A stretch of 64,000 nt of DNA. Origin: Grimontia sedimenti (GTDB lineage Bacteria; Pseudomonadota; Gammaproteobacteria; Enterobacterales; Vibrionaceae). Location of the stretch: the NCBI RefSeq assembly GCF_011045095.1, contig NZ_JAALDL010000014.1:62001-126000 (forward strand). The letters are read 5' to 3'. This document shows positions 9,493 through 18,751 of the stretch, in pieces. A program made the translations under genes and the position numbers. Below the pieces are notes generated by a model. The model ran no database searches. It worked only from the letters and a program-made list of their open reading frames with translations, and had not been told where the DNA came from. The stretch's first letter is position 1; the number at the start of each line of letters is the position of its first letter.

Positions 9493-9804
9493 ATGTCTTG
9501 GGTTCAGGTGTATAGTGCGAGCAATTCACTTGAGGCGCACAGCCTTAAAGGCATGCTGGAAAGCATAGGCATTGAGGTGGTGTTGAAAGGAGAATCCCTT
9601 TCCAGTGCGACCGGTGAGCTCCCTTCTGATGCTATTGCAGTGACGCTTTGGGTGGATGACATGCGCGAGCAACAAGCACGCCAGGCCCTCAATGACTACG
9701 AAGCGCAGGCCGAGCAAGTCTGGTTTTGTCACGCCTGTGGCGAGGAAAATGTCGGCAGCTTTGAGATTTGCTGGCAGTGCAGCACACCACGCAGTGAGCG
9801 CTGA
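9493..9804 (+). CDS. DUF2007 domain protein with zinc-ribbon tail
   Basis: This 103-residue protein combines an N-terminal DUF2007 domain (opening WVQVYSASNSLEAHSLKGML), a PII-like small ligand-binding fold of unknown role, with a C-terminal zinc ribbon: CHACG, then CWQC about 14 residues later. The ribosome site AGGAGG 6 bases before the ATG is near perfect. It follows yhhN by 9 bases, so the pair is probably translated from one mRNA. Function is not established. Confidence 0.82.
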   Translation: MSWVQVYSASNSLEAHSLKGMLESIGIEVVLKGESLSSATGELPSDAIAVTLWVDDMREQQARQALNDYEAQAEQVWFCHACGEENVGSFEICWQCSTPRSER

Positions 9805-9901
9805 GTACTGATTGAAAGCTGATTAAGCTTTGCTCTATATCAAGAATTGCCGCCTGAGGCTGTGTTTCTATATGCGCAACTTCTAATAGCGTGGAACCAA
9901 C

Positions 9902-10137
9902 ATGCCTGCATCAATTCATGTTCATGAGATCCTGAATCATCTCAAGCAACAGCCAATGTCCGAACAGGCGCTGACTCATTGGGTCGATGGTCAATGGGGC
10001 GCGAGTGCGCGTTTTCATACCTGCAGCCAACAAGGGCTTTCATTCAGCGAAGTGCTGGAGTTTCTGCGCCGTCGCAAAAAATCTTTGAAGACATGGGTGC
10101 GATTTCGGTCAACGAAGCGCGGATCTGTAATCACTGA
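9902..10137 (+). pseudogene. yecH: YecH-family metal-binding protein, frameshifted as sequenced
   Basis: The first 60 codons (from MPASIHVHEILNHL, through ARFHTCSQQGLS, to EFLRRR) match the small YecH family, whose members end in an ICxH-type Cys/His motif. As written the frame leaves the family after an A6 run at 10076-10081 and continues to a stop at 10147. With one extra A the frame reads KKIFEDMGAISVNEARICNH and stops at 10137, giving 78 residues against 79 in E. coli YecH with the expected terminal ICNH. The gene is therefore either a homopolymer sequencing error or a recent frameshift; I favour the former. The metal bound is not known. Confidence 0.8.
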
Positions 10138-10156
10138 TATGTGGTGAACTGACGTG

Positions 10157-10183
10157 AAAAAGGCCTCATCTGAGGCCTTTTTC
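10157..10183. terminator. bidirectional terminator after yecH-like gene and yhhL
   Basis: The stem AAAAAGGCCTCA / TGAGGCCTTTTT has a 2-3 base loop and lies between the convergent yecH-like and DUF1145 genes. Confidence 0.8.
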
Positions 10184-10186
10184 ATC

Positions 10187-10471
10187 TTATTCTTTCACGT
10201 TGTCGCCAACCATGTACTTACGGCGGATATCGAGCAGGGCAAAGATCCCGAAAAATAGGATCGACCACTTCTCCCATTTCGTCATGTTGATCTTGTCGCC
10301 GAAGGCACCGATGAAGATCAGCATTTGCAGGCCGTGCATACAGAACAGGAAAGCGGTCATGATGTATAGCGCCATCGCTGCCACACCCGGAAACGGATGT
10401 ACGATATTGGCGAACAGAACAAACCAGACAAAGCCGATGGCCGCTTTTGCTAACAGGATGAGTGCTTTCAT
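10187..10471 (-). CDS. yhhL: DUF1145 membrane protein (YhhL-like)
   Basis: This 94-residue protein has three hydrophobic segments. The early NIVHPFPG and later CMHGLQMLIFIGAF are the DUF1145 hallmarks seen in E. coli YhhL. The start codon overlaps the rsmD stop by 4 bases (ATGA arrangement), the same coupling as rsmD-yhhL in E. coli. Function is unknown. Confidence 0.85.
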   Translation of the reverse strand: MKALILLAKAAIGFVWFVLFANIVHPFPGVAAMALYIMTAFLFCMHGLQMLIFIGAFGDKINMTKWEKWSILFFGIFALLDIRRKYMVGDNVKE

Positions 10472-11103
10472 TTTTCCTCTCTTTGATACAGCCGGAAACT
10501 GACTTGTCCGGCATGTTTTTCCTTAATCATGTCCCAATGAGTCGGCACAACCGGTTGTCCCAGTTCTTTTTCCGCCTCAATGTAAATCAGCGCGTTGTGG
10601 CTTAACCACCCGTTCTGCTCAAGTTTGCTGATAACGTCACTCAGCAGGTCTTTACGAAACGGCGGGTCAATGAAAACCACATCAAATGGCTGCCCTTTAT
10701 TGGAGAGATACGACAATGCATCAGTATTGTGTACCGTCGCGTTATCCGCTCTCAGCGTATTGAGATTCTGACTGATTTGGGTCGCTGCGCCTTTGTCCAG
10801 CTCCAGCAGTGTCACTTGCTCTGCTTGACGGGACAAGGCTTCCAGCCCCAAACCGCCACTGCCGGCGAACACATCCAGACAGCGCGCTTCGTACAGATCC
10901 GCGGCCAGCCAGTTAAAGACTGTTTCTTTCACGCGATCTGTCGTGGGGCGCAGGCCTTCCACGTTTTTTACTGGCAATTTGCGACCACGCCACTTGCCGG
11001 CGATGATGCGGACAAATCCCGATCCGCCTCCTGCATTTGCTGCTGAAGCATTACCGCGACCGGTGTTTCGGTTCGCAGGGTTTTTAGGGTTACGTCGTAC
11101 CAT
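10468..11103 (-). CDS. rsmD: 16S rRNA (guanine966-N2)-methyltransferase RsmD
   Basis: RsmD methylates G966 of 16S rRNA in assembled 30S particles using SAM. The 211-residue protein has the basic N-terminal tail, VRIIAGKWRGRKLPV, GLRPTTDRVKETVFNWL, the SAM-binding CLDVFAGSGGLGLEAL near residue 85, and catalytic DPPF in VVFIDPPFRKD. It is divergent from the ftsY start, the conserved rsmD/ftsY arrangement, which places the left side of the 11.57 kb junction in its native context. Confidence 0.93.
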   Translation of the reverse strand: MVRRNPKNPANRNTGRGNASAANAGGGSGFVRIIAGKWRGRKLPVKNVEGLRPTTDRVKETVFNWLAADLYEARCLDVFAGSGGLGLEALSRQAEQVTLLELDKGAATQISQNLNTLRADNATVHNTDALSYLSNKGQPFDVVFIDPPFRKDLLSDVISKLEQNGWLSHNALIYIEAEKELGQPVVPTHWDMIKEKHAGQVSFRLYQREEK

Positions 11104-11348
11104 AGATTTTTTGACCGCTAAGAAGGTGTTAGACTATACGCGTTCGGTAATGGCTCTGCATTTTCCCCAATCTTATTCAGTTAGCGACGTAAGGGCTTTG
11201 GCCACTTTCGCCGGGGTTGCTGCGTCGAGAAAAGGTATGCATTTACCCGCCGTTACCACACTGCATTGACTTAGGCGCAGTGTTCACAGTTTTAGATCAG
11301 CTCGCTGTTATCGCGCCGATTGTACCAATCAAGCTTTAGGATTTGCCA

Positions 11349-11576
11349 ATGGCAGAAAAAAAGAAACGCGGATTTATGTCCTGGCTGGGTTTCGGCCGAA
11401 AAAATGACGAACAAGATGCTCAGCAAAAAGCCGCAGAAGAAGCGCGCTTAGCGGCGGATGCAGAAGCGAAGGCGCAAGCGGAAGAAGAAGCCCGTTTAGC
11501 GGCAGAAGCTGAAGCGAAAGCGCAGGCGGAAGAACAAGCCCGTTTGGCGGCAGAAGCTGAAGCGAAGGTGCAGTGA
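11349..11576 (+). pseudogene. ftsY: FtsY N-terminal fragment (SRP receptor), truncated
   Basis: FtsY is the essential SRP receptor GTPase: an acidic N-terminal A domain, then the NG GTPase domain. Only 75 codons are present: the start MAEKKKRGFMSWLGFGRK, which is the membrane-targeting N-terminus of vibrio FtsY, then Ala/Glu/Lys-rich 16-residue repeats of the A domain. The frame hits TGA at 11574, where sequence switches to an RTX protein; no NG domain follows anywhere in the window. The ATG at 11349 has AGGA 8 bases upstream. The upstream neighbour rsmD is native. Because ftsY is essential, an assembly misjoin, or an intact copy elsewhere, is likelier than true loss. Confidence 0.82.
11445..11569 (+). 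repeat. 48-bp tandem repeat in the ftsY A domain
   Basis: Units start at 11445, 11493 and 11541, each encoding RLAA-EAEAKAQAEE-type 16-residue blocks; the third is cut short by the junction. Such a repeat is a plausible breakpoint for assembly or recombination. Confidence 0.85.
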
Positions 11577-13954
11577 CGTATAGCTTGAGTGATAGTCATG
11601 GTGGAGCATTTAGCATCAATTCATCTACGGGTCAGGTTTATGTGGCAAACCACAACCTGCTCAATGCTTCGACTGAGCCTGAAGTGACTATTGAAGTGAC
11701 TGCAACGTCTGCAGATGGCACTTCAGTTTCCCAGCAATACACGATTGATGTGACCGCTGAAACAGATGGTTCTGGTATCGGCGCTGTCACCGATAACAAT
11801 GGAAGCTCCAATACTGTCAGCGAAAGTGCTGCGAACGGCACATCAGTTGGGTTAACAGCCTATGCCGATCCCGAAGGTATAGGTTCCTGGATCGATAACA
11901 CGGAAGTCAGATGGCATGGGCATGGTGGCAGCCATGTGACGGGGATTCATGCGAACGGGATTCCTGCTGGCGCAACCGTGGATTTCTATCTTGGTGGCAC
12001 CCTGATCTCCTCTGTGGTTGCATCGGGGGGAACGGTATATGCCCACCATTCCAACTACAACCAGACTATCTCAAACAATACTGACGTTTGGGCGACAGTT
12101 ACCTATGAGGGACAAACTTCCAATGTGGCGAGCGGTCTTCATTATGAAAGTAGCTGGAATAATTATGTGATTTCCAAATCTACAAGTCAGGATTCGGTCT
12201 CTTACTCGCTCACTGACGACTACAACGGAGCTTTTCAAATCAACGCCAGCACGGGGCAGGTGACAATTCGTGATAACACCAAGTTAGATTATGAAACCGA
12301 TCCAAATCCGACAGTGACAGTTCGCGCTGTTGATTCTCAAGGCAATGTTTCTCTCAAAACTTTCGGTATTACGCTGACAGATGATTACGTAGAAGTAGCT
12401 GATAGCTACACCATCACCGAAGAAAATATCCTGACGGTCGATGCGTCATCTGGGCTGCTGTCGAATGACACTGGCGACACTAATCAGTCGATACAGGTTG
12501 CTACAGACGGTTCAGGTTCAAATGCCGCTACAGTAAGCGGCGCGACAGTATTCATGACCACCCTTGGCGGGAAAGTGACAGTCAATGCAGATGGCTCATT
12601 TACCTACGAAGCGCCATTACTTGACCATACCAGCACCGAAACTATTCAAGACAGTTTCTACTATCGCTTGGGCGATGGAGGTACCTGGACGGAAGTGACA
12701 CTCAATGTTACTGATCAGAACGTTACCGCCAACGACGACACTGACAGTGTTGGGGCTCAGGGAGAGATTTACGGCAATGTTATCAGTGACTCCGGCGGCA
12801 CAGATACGGCGAGCTCTGATGCGATGGTGACATCCGTACTCTATGATGGCGCGACTTACTTCGTTTCAGGGCCCACGACAATTACAGCATCTTTGGGTAC
12901 CTTGACCATCAACCCTGATGGCAGCTATTCATTTCAGTCATCCGCAACAGGAAGCGGCCCCTTTGCCGCTGAGCTTTTCACTTACACCTTGGGTGATGAC
13001 GATGGTGACACAGATACTGCCGTGCTCACCATTAACCACGATACCTCAATGACTGCGGTGGCGGATGTCGTATCAGTCAATGAGTCGAGTCTGGTTTATG
13101 GCTCTGAATATAGCGCGGATCTGCACTATCGAGTGGGGAATGTGCTCGACAATGATCTGGGTGTAACGGGTGATGCACAGATTGATTCTGTGGTTTGGAA
13201 CGCTACGACATACACGGCAGACGGAAACGGTATCATCACGATTAACACGGATCACGGTGACTTCACCATGTATACCGAAGACTATGGCGTTCACCGGGCA
13301 GGCGAATACCAATTCCAATTGATATCAGCCAGTGACAGTAACAATGAATCAGAAGTGTTTACTTACAACCTGTCGAATGGCTCAGAGTCAGTGAGCTCCA
13401 CGGTGACCGTCAGCATCATTGACGACCCTATTATTTCCTTTGCTGGACTGGATACTGATGACACCTTTACGGGAACATCTGTAGAAGAAACCATCTTTGG
13501 TGGCGGTGGTGATGACATTCTTGATGGCGGTTTGGGCAGCGACTTGATTGTTGGTGGTTCTGGGACCGACAGGCTAACTGGGGGGGACGGTTCAGATACC
13601 TTCAAATTCCTTCAGTCGGACGTGGAAGGTACGATCACTGTCAATGTCGACAGTATCACCGATTTTGATATGGGCAGTGACATATTGGATTTGTCCGACT
13701 TACTGCAAAACGAAAGCGAGGCGACGCTCGAAGATTACCTTTCTTTTATCGACAACGGCTCTGGTAATGCGGTGCTTAGTATATCCAGTGAAGGTGACGG
13801 CAATGTTGATCAGCAAATTGTGTTTGAAAACCTGAGCGTCTCAGACATGACTGCCGCCTACTCGCTTGATACATCAGGGAAAACTGATGGCGAAATCAGT
13901 AAAATGTTGCTGGATACCATGGTGTTGCAATCTCAGCTCCATATCGATGGTTAG
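11573..13954 (+). pseudogene. C-terminal fragment of a large RTX/VCBS secreted adhesin-like protein
   Basis: The frame is open from 11561 but has no start signal or signal peptide, so this is the tail (about 793 residues) of a longer protein. Cadherin-like repeats appear twice with the same pattern (VTYSLSDSHGGAFSINSSTG near residue 1; VSYSLTDDYNGAFQINASTG near 210). VCBS/cadherin-5-type blocks follow (LSNDTGD, then VNADGSFTYEAP). RTX nonapeptides (GGGGDDILDGGLGSD) lie at about 642-675, then a type I secretion C-terminal domain (TDFDMGSDILDLSDLL). Family members are exported by a TolC-type system and bind calcium at the repeats. No secretion genes are nearby. The missing front part belongs to whatever lay left of the junction before it formed. 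Confidence 0.8.
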
Positions 13955-13971
13955 TATCAGAAACACCTTCC

Positions 13972-15342
13972 CTACATGCTCATTCCCATGCCCGCATTGG
14001 CTTTCTTCCCAACCTGATAGAACCAGATAGATAGCGGAATAAAGATCAGGTTCATCACAGTGGTGAAGTTCATACCGAAGCCATCTTGAATCAAAGGTCG
14101 CAGCGTTTCGCTGGAAACAGAAACACCAAACAAGGTAAACAGGGCATCGATACTCAGTCCTGTAAAGACGATTCCCACAAAGAGCAAGCCGACAATCCAT
14201 TTGGTTGGTTCAGTGGCGTAATATTTTTGGTATACCCGCATCATGGGAATGGTCAGCACATCCGCCAGAATAAAGCCAATGACGCCACCAAAGGAAATGC
14301 CGCCATGCCATAGTGCTGCGGCCAGCAACAGGTTACCCACCGAGCACACATAGGCAATCATGGCCACGAACACGCCGATCACCACGTCGATAAGAGAATG
14401 CAGAAACGCAGGAATATTGGCGTCATTGCTAATAAACAGGGTGCGCCAGCCGTCAATCGGTACCACTGCAATCAGCAGGGAAGAAACGACCACCCCAATT
14501 AAGATTTCTTTGCCAATCATGGCGAGATCCATGTGGAAGAAACCAGCTGCTTTTCGGATTTTTACCATGGAGGAACTATCATCTTTCGGCGTCATGTCCA
14601 TCTGCATATGGTCGTGACTACCACCATGATTCATGGCAGACATATCCATGCCGCAGTCATCGTCTTTGTCTTTTTCCATTTCCATATGATGGTGAGCGTG
14701 CTCGCTGTGGTTCATGGCTGACATGTCCATGCCACAGTCATCGTCTTTGTCTTTTGCTATCTCCATATGATGGTGTTCATGTTCGCTGTGGTTCATGGTC
14801 GACATGTCCATACCGCAATCATCATCGCCTTTTTGCATCGCTGACATATCCATACCACAGTCACTCATCCCAGATGCTTCTGGCTTTGATTCCGCATCAA
14901 GTCTGGCGTGAAGCTGAGCTTCCACTTCTTTTGGATAGAAACGTTCAAACAGGAAAGCCACCGCCATGATCAGAATAAGCCCACCGATAATCTCTCCCCA
15001 GAAGAAGGTCCAACCAAGTAGTGCGACCAACACGATAAACATTTCCACAATCAGGTTGGTACTCGAAACCAGAAAGGCCATGGCATTGGCAAGCGTCGCT
15101 TTCTTGGTTAGCAGCGTGTGGGAAAGAGAAGCCGCAGCGTAAGAACAAGATGAAGACATTACGCCCAACAAGGTAGTGAACGTCAGGCTTTTCACATTGG
15201 TTTGCCCAAGGTGTTTAACCACAGTCTCCATGGGTAATAAGTGGCGGATAAAGGAAGACAGCATTAAGCCAAAAGCGAGAGGCCAGTAAATCTGCCATAC
15301 CATATTAAAAAACACATCGAACAGATGAAGGATGATGTCCAT
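13972..15342 (-). CDS. permease (DUF318/UPF0718) with Met/His metal-binding repeats
   Basis: This is a roughly 456-residue membrane protein. The N-terminal half (TM segments with HLLPMETVVKHLG, then GVMSSSCSYAAASLSHTLL) and the C-terminal half (DGWRTLF, VCSVGNLLLAAALW) are the duplicated permease core of the DUF318/ArsP-like family. Between them, about residues 165-250, lies a soluble insert of three 27-residue repeats rich in Met, His, Asp and Cys (DDCGMDMSAMNH). Family relatives move organoarsenicals or metals; the insert suggests copper or another soft metal, which is inference. I chose the ATG at 15342, just before the first TM; it has a weak ribosome site, and the frame is open 30 codons upstream. 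Confidence 0.75.
   Translation of the reverse strand: MDIILHLFDVFFNMVWQIYWPLAFGLMLSSFIRHLLPMETVVKHLGQTNVKSLTFTTLLGVMSSSCSYAAASLSHTLLTKKATLANAMAFLVSSTNLIVEMFIVLVALLGWTFFWGEIIGGLILIMAVAFLFERFYPKEVEAQLHARLDAESKPEASGMSDCGMDMSAMQKGDDDCGMDMSTMNHSEHEHHHMEIAKDKDDDCGMDMSAMNHSEHAHHHMEMEKDKDDDCGMDMSAMNHGGSHDHMQMDMTPKDDSSSMVKIRKAAGFFHMDLAMIGKEILIGVVVSSLLIAVVPIDGWRTLFISNDANIPAFLHSLIDVVIGVFVAMIAYVCSVGNLLLAAALWHGGISFGGVIGFILADVLTIPMMRVYQKYYATEPTKWIVGLLFVGIVFTGLSIDALFTLFGVSVSSETLRPLIQDGFGMNFTTVMNLIFIPLSIWFYQVGKKANAGMGMSM
14595..14865 (-). repeat. 81-bp tandem repeats encoding metal-binding motif
   Basis: The block repeats with an 81-base period (equivalent points at 14652, 14733 and 14814), giving about three copies. 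Each encodes DDCGMDMS-MNHSEH-HHHME. The Met-x-Met and His-rich pattern resembles periplasmic copper-binding segments. Confidence 0.85.
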
Positions 15343-15550
15343 ACCCGCATTACCCTGACATTGAGCATCTTTGGGAATAAAGCCTAGATTCGTCAACGCC
15401 GTGGCAGTGTATCGAATCTGGGTAAAGTGCAATTCACAGAGAAGACGTGAGTTGCTGCACTAAAAAGGGCGGATAACATTTTTCTGCCATGCTTTGGCGT
15501 TACACTCAAAGTCAGTCTAAATCAGGCTAATAATCTGAAAGGGAAAGCAT

Positions 15551-15844
15551 TTGAGTAAACCGAGCAAAACCAAAACCAGTTTCTATCGTCGCTTGTTGGT
15601 AGCGCATCTTATCGACAACGGCGTGAATACCGTCCCTGCCATTATGAGCGAAACTGGCATGCCGAGACGCACGGCTCAGGACACGATTGAAGCGCTTGGC
15701 GAGTTGGACATTGAAACCGAATTTGTCGGTGCTAATAAAAACGGTGGGTATGAGATTAAAGACTGGGGCGCGATAAACCGCACCTGGGTGAAAAAGCATC
15801 TTGATGAGATCAAAGCTCTTCTGGAATATCCGACGTCTGGCTAA
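15551..15844 (+). CDS. winged-helix DNA-binding protein
   Basis: This 97-residue protein reads as one winged helix-turn-helix: helix VAHLIDNGVNTVPAIMSETG, recognition-helix region MPRRTAQDTIEALGEL, and wing NKNGGYEIKDWG. The start is TTG at 15551 with GGGAAAG upstream. It is divergent from the permease across about 200 bases, which makes it a candidate regulator of that gene, though this is only positional. Related small proteins in vibrios have no assigned function. Confidence 0.7.
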   Translation: MSKPSKTKTSFYRRLLVAHLIDNGVNTVPAIMSETGMPRRTAQDTIEALGELDIETEFVGANKNGGYEIKDWGAINRTWVKKHLDEIKALLEYPTSG

Positions 15845-15849
15845 GCGAT

Positions 15850-15877
15850 AAAAAATGGCAGGTTGATCCTGCCATTT
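15850..15877. terminator. bidirectional terminator between winged-helix gene and fabV
   Basis: The stem AAAATGGCAGG / CCTGCCATTTT with a short loop lies between convergent genes. Confidence 0.75.
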
Positions 15878-15907
15878 TCAGTTTAGTAGATTCTGAGTGC
15901 GTTCCAT

Positions 15908-17104
15908 CTAGGGGTGAAGTGCCTTTAAGGCATCAATGTCGACATCTTGGTTGTAGTCGACAGAAGGGAATGCAAAGCCGTTGAGTTGAAGGAATTCACC
16001 CAGCACGCCTTGATAGTCTCCGATGTTCTCGAAGTTTTCTGGGGTCATTTCAGCGAGTAGTGCGTTCACTTCAAGCTGAATATCATCGCGTAATTCCCAA
16101 TCATCAATACGGATAAGACCTTCTGTATCTCTGTCGGCTGCATCATGCCATTTACCGTAGAACAAGCGGTTCATCTGTTCGATACAGCCTTCATGCAGAC
16201 CTTTGTCCTTCATAACGCGATACAGGGCCAGGAGGTAAGGCGTCAGGCCGGGAATAAATACGCTGGCTTTGGTGACCAGCGCCTTACATACCGCTATATT
16301 GGCGCGACCTTCGATGCTTTCAAGCAGCGTATTGATGCCATTGCGGGTGTGGTGAAGGTGGGTTTTCGCCAACCCCAATGTACCTTTGTGGTAAATAGCG
16401 TGGGTGTGCTCGGGGCCAATGTATGAATAGGCCACGGTTTCACAACCTCTTGCCAGCAGGTTTCTCTCGTTGAGGAATTGCATCCAGCTTAGCCAGTCTT
16501 CTCCGCCCATCACTTTGATGGTTTCATCGATTTCCTGCTCGGTGGCAGGTGGCAGTGAAATCTTATCCAGGCTGTTTTTCTCGAAGTTAACGGAGTAGCC
16601 TTCAACGGTTTCACCCACTGGACGAATTGCAGAGCGCCAGAACTCGCCCGTTTCAGGGTTCGGGCGTATGCCTGTTGCCAGTGAATAGACGACCAAATCA
16701 ACCTGACCACCCAAATCCTGTTCAATGGCTTTGGCCACTTGCTCACGTGTTTCAGAAGAAAAGGCATCACCGACGATGTTAGTGGAGACCAACCCTTCCT
16801 GCTCTGCAGCCTGATGGAAGAAGATATTGTTGTACCAGCCAGCGCTGCCAATGCCTTTGTCTGAAACACCACGTTCGAAAGACACGCCAATGGTGTCCGC
16901 CTTTGCAGGGCCAAATGCCAGTGCAATGCGGGACGCCAATCCGAAACCGGACGATGCACCGAGGATCAATACCCGTTTAGGTAAGGCGTCGGACGATGAT
17001 TGTTGGGTACGTGATTTTGCGATTTGCTCAGAGACGGCGGCCTGGCAACCGAAAGGGTGGCAGCTACGCGCTACCACACCTTGAATTTGGGGCTGGATAA
17101 TCAT
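15908..17104 (-). CDS. fabV: trans-2-enoyl-ACP reductase FabV
   Basis: FabV performs the last, NADH-dependent reduction of each fatty-acid elongation cycle and is typically insensitive to triclosan. The 398-residue protein starts MIIQPQIQGVVARSCHPFGC, the family N-terminus, has the nucleotide-binding LILGASSGFGLASR near residue 48, and the catalytic Tyr-x8-Lys in AIYHKGTLGLAK. The ATG at 17104 is chosen by homology; the frame is open 20 codons further. mgsA ends 10 bases upstream on the same strand, so the two probably share a transcript. No other fab genes are in the window. Confidence 0.93.
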   Translation of the reverse strand: MIIQPQIQGVVARSCHPFGCQAAVSEQIAKSRTQQSSSDALPKRVLILGASSGFGLASRIALAFGPAKADTIGVSFERGVSDKGIGSAGWYNNIFFHQAAEQEGLVSTNIVGDAFSSETREQVAKAIEQDLGGQVDLVVYSLATGIRPNPETGEFWRSAIRPVGETVEGYSVNFEKNSLDKISLPPATEQEIDETIKVMGGEDWLSWMQFLNERNLLARGCETVAYSYIGPEHTHAIYHKGTLGLAKTHLHHTRNGINTLLESIEGRANIAVCKALVTKASVFIPGLTPYLLALYRVMKDKGLHEGCIEQMNRLFYGKWHDAADRDTEGLIRIDDWELRDDIQLEVNALLAEMTPENFENIGDYQGVLGEFLQLNGFAFPSVDYNQDVDIDALKALHP

Positions 17105-17114
17105 GAGGTCAGGT

Positions 17115-17570
17115 TTATAGCCTTTCAGAAAGATATTTGTCGTAGTCAGGAACTTCGATATCAATTTCGTGCGTCATCATCGGGGACGTGATGAGGTAAT
17201 TTGCAGAAGCACGGTTAATCGCGACCGGAATGTTCCAAACCGCCGCAATACGCAGCAGGGCTTTGACATCCGGGTCATGAGGCACGGCACTGAGTGGATC
17301 CCAGAAGAAGACCAGCACATCGATTTTCTTCTCACAGATCATTGCGCCAAGCTGTTGGTCACCGCCCATCGGACCACTCATCAAAGCGGTGATGGATAAG
17401 CCCGTTTCGCGGCTAAGAATGTTGCCCGTTGTCCCTGTTGCGTAAAGGGTATGATGTGACAATGCGTCTTTATTTTCCTTCACCCAGCGTAACAGTTCGG
17501 ATTTGCGGTGGTCGTGAGCAACCAAAGCCACTTGTTTGCATGGAGTGACAGTGCGGGTCGTTGAGTTCAT
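17115..17570 (-). CDS. mgsA: methylglyoxal synthase MgsA
   Basis: MgsA converts dihydroxyacetone phosphate to methylglyoxal plus phosphate, a bypass used under phosphate limitation or sugar-phosphate stress. Visible are VALVAHDH near the N-terminus, LYATGTTGN, the phosphate-binding [12 protein letters not shown], and [20 protein letters not shown] with the catalytic Asp and His. At 151 residues it matches E. coli MgsA (152). The ATG at 17570 is preferred over one 6 codons upstream by comparison with the family and a weak AAGAAG. It lies directly upstream of fabV. Confidence 0.93.
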   Translation of the reverse strand: MNSTTRTVTPCKQVALVAHDHRKSELLRWVKENKDALSHHTLYATGTTGNILSRETGLSITALMSGPMGGDQQLGAMICEKKIDVLVFFWDPLSAVPHDPDVKALLRIAAVWNIPVAINRASANYLITSPMMTHEIDIEVPDYDKYLSERL

Positions 17571-17792
17571 ATCTAACTTCTTATGCATTATAGGAAAGAC
17601 TCATTTTGATGTTTTTAATCGAAACGGGCGACACAAGAATGGGAAAAGCCGGACATAGATCGTCTATTCGCCCACTATGCGTCTCGTGGGCTGCTGTAAA
17701 AATATACAGCAAGCGCCAAGAGCACCTACAAAATGATTGTGGCAGTCAAGCTGAGGTTATTCACGTCAATAAGCTTATTGAACAGGGTGTTT

Positions 17793-18374
17793 TTACAGTT
17801 CCGGCTCATAGGCGAGATATTTCTCATTATCGGACGCCGTTTTCAGCCAATGTTTAATGAAATCAGCCACGTCTTTAGGAGCATTGATATCAAGGCGAGG
17901 ATGGGGCGAAGCTCCAAAACCCTCCGGTATCACATCACACGCAACGGCGATAATATTCTGATCATGAAGATATAGTGCGGGCTTGCCATAACTCGGTCTG
18001 TGCACTTCTATTTTGGTCAAGATTTCATCACGAAAGCCTTCCACTAAAACAATGTCCAGACGGGAATGGTCGAGTTGCGCCAAACACTCTCTTAGACCTG
18101 GCTCTCTGTCCTCGCTATCGTGGTATTCGAAAAACAACATGTGGCGTTTAGAGGTGGCCAGTAAAAGTTGGTCGCTACCTGCATAACGCAGACGATAACT
18201 GTCTTTGGTTGGCTTATCAGGTTCGATGTCGTGGTGGCTGTGCTTTAACAAACCTACCCGCAGCCCTGCTGCCTTCAAATGGGGAATAACAGATTCAAGC
18301 AGGGTGGTTTTTCCCGAGCCACTGAAGCCAGCAAAACCGAGTACGGGTGTCAGCGTGTTTGATTGGAATGTCAT
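17793..18374 (-). CDS. mobB: molybdopterin-guanine dinucleotide biosynthesis protein MobB
   Basis: MobB is a GTP-binding adaptor that assists MobA in attaching GMP to molybdopterin. The 193-residue protein has a Walker A motif GFSGSGKTT at residues about 16-24, VGLLKHSHHDIEPDKPTKDS, a later DIVLVEGFRDE, and a C-terminal extension. Length and motifs fit MobB of vibrios. mobA is not adjacent. No clear ribosome site precedes the ATG at 18374. Confidence 0.9.
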   Translation of the reverse strand: MTFQSNTLTPVLGFAGFSGSGKTTLLESVIPHLKAAGLRVGLLKHSHHDIEPDKPTKDSYRLRYAGSDQLLLATSKRHMLFFEYHDSEDREPGLRECLAQLDHSRLDIVLVEGFRDEILTKIEVHRPSYGKPALYLHDQNIIAVACDVIPEGFGASPHPRLDINAPKDVADFIKHWLKTASDNEKYLAYEPEL

Positions 18375-18751
18375 TTATATCGCCAAAGGCTAATTTTCTA
18401 AAAAGTGATAAAACGGCAATGAATATGCCATACGGTTAAAGTTTTTTTGTGCAGAAAAAATGAAACGCACTACATTTAGTTGCGTATGTGGCTGTTGCAT
18501 ATTCGTGGTAGCACAGCCGCTAATAATTCCCAGTCGAAACCGGTTTGATGACAAAGGGATGGGATAAACCTCTCTACTTTGGTCACAACTTCCGCAGGGT
18601 TCCGGCCTAGGGTATACAATCAATTCAGAACACAGCAGGCGCCTTAAAGGGCGAAATTGTTAGGCAAAATGGATGTGCCTTTAGCAAAGACCCGCGTGTG
18701 ACTTGTGCTCTGACGACCTTCACGAACACAACATTATCATGGAGCGATAAT
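18375..18751. other. intergenic region, no gene recognised
   Basis: This is a 377-base divergent spacer between mobB and the exonuclease-like gene. It must hold both promoters. It contains GC-rich patches (around 18590-18610 and 18640-18655) that could form short hairpins, but I recognise no RNA family and no convincing open frame. Confidence 0.4.

Noticed and set aside
18390-18623. 77-codon minus-strand frame upstream of mobB
   Set aside because: No ribosome site, no coding character, and it would overlap the mobB promoter region.
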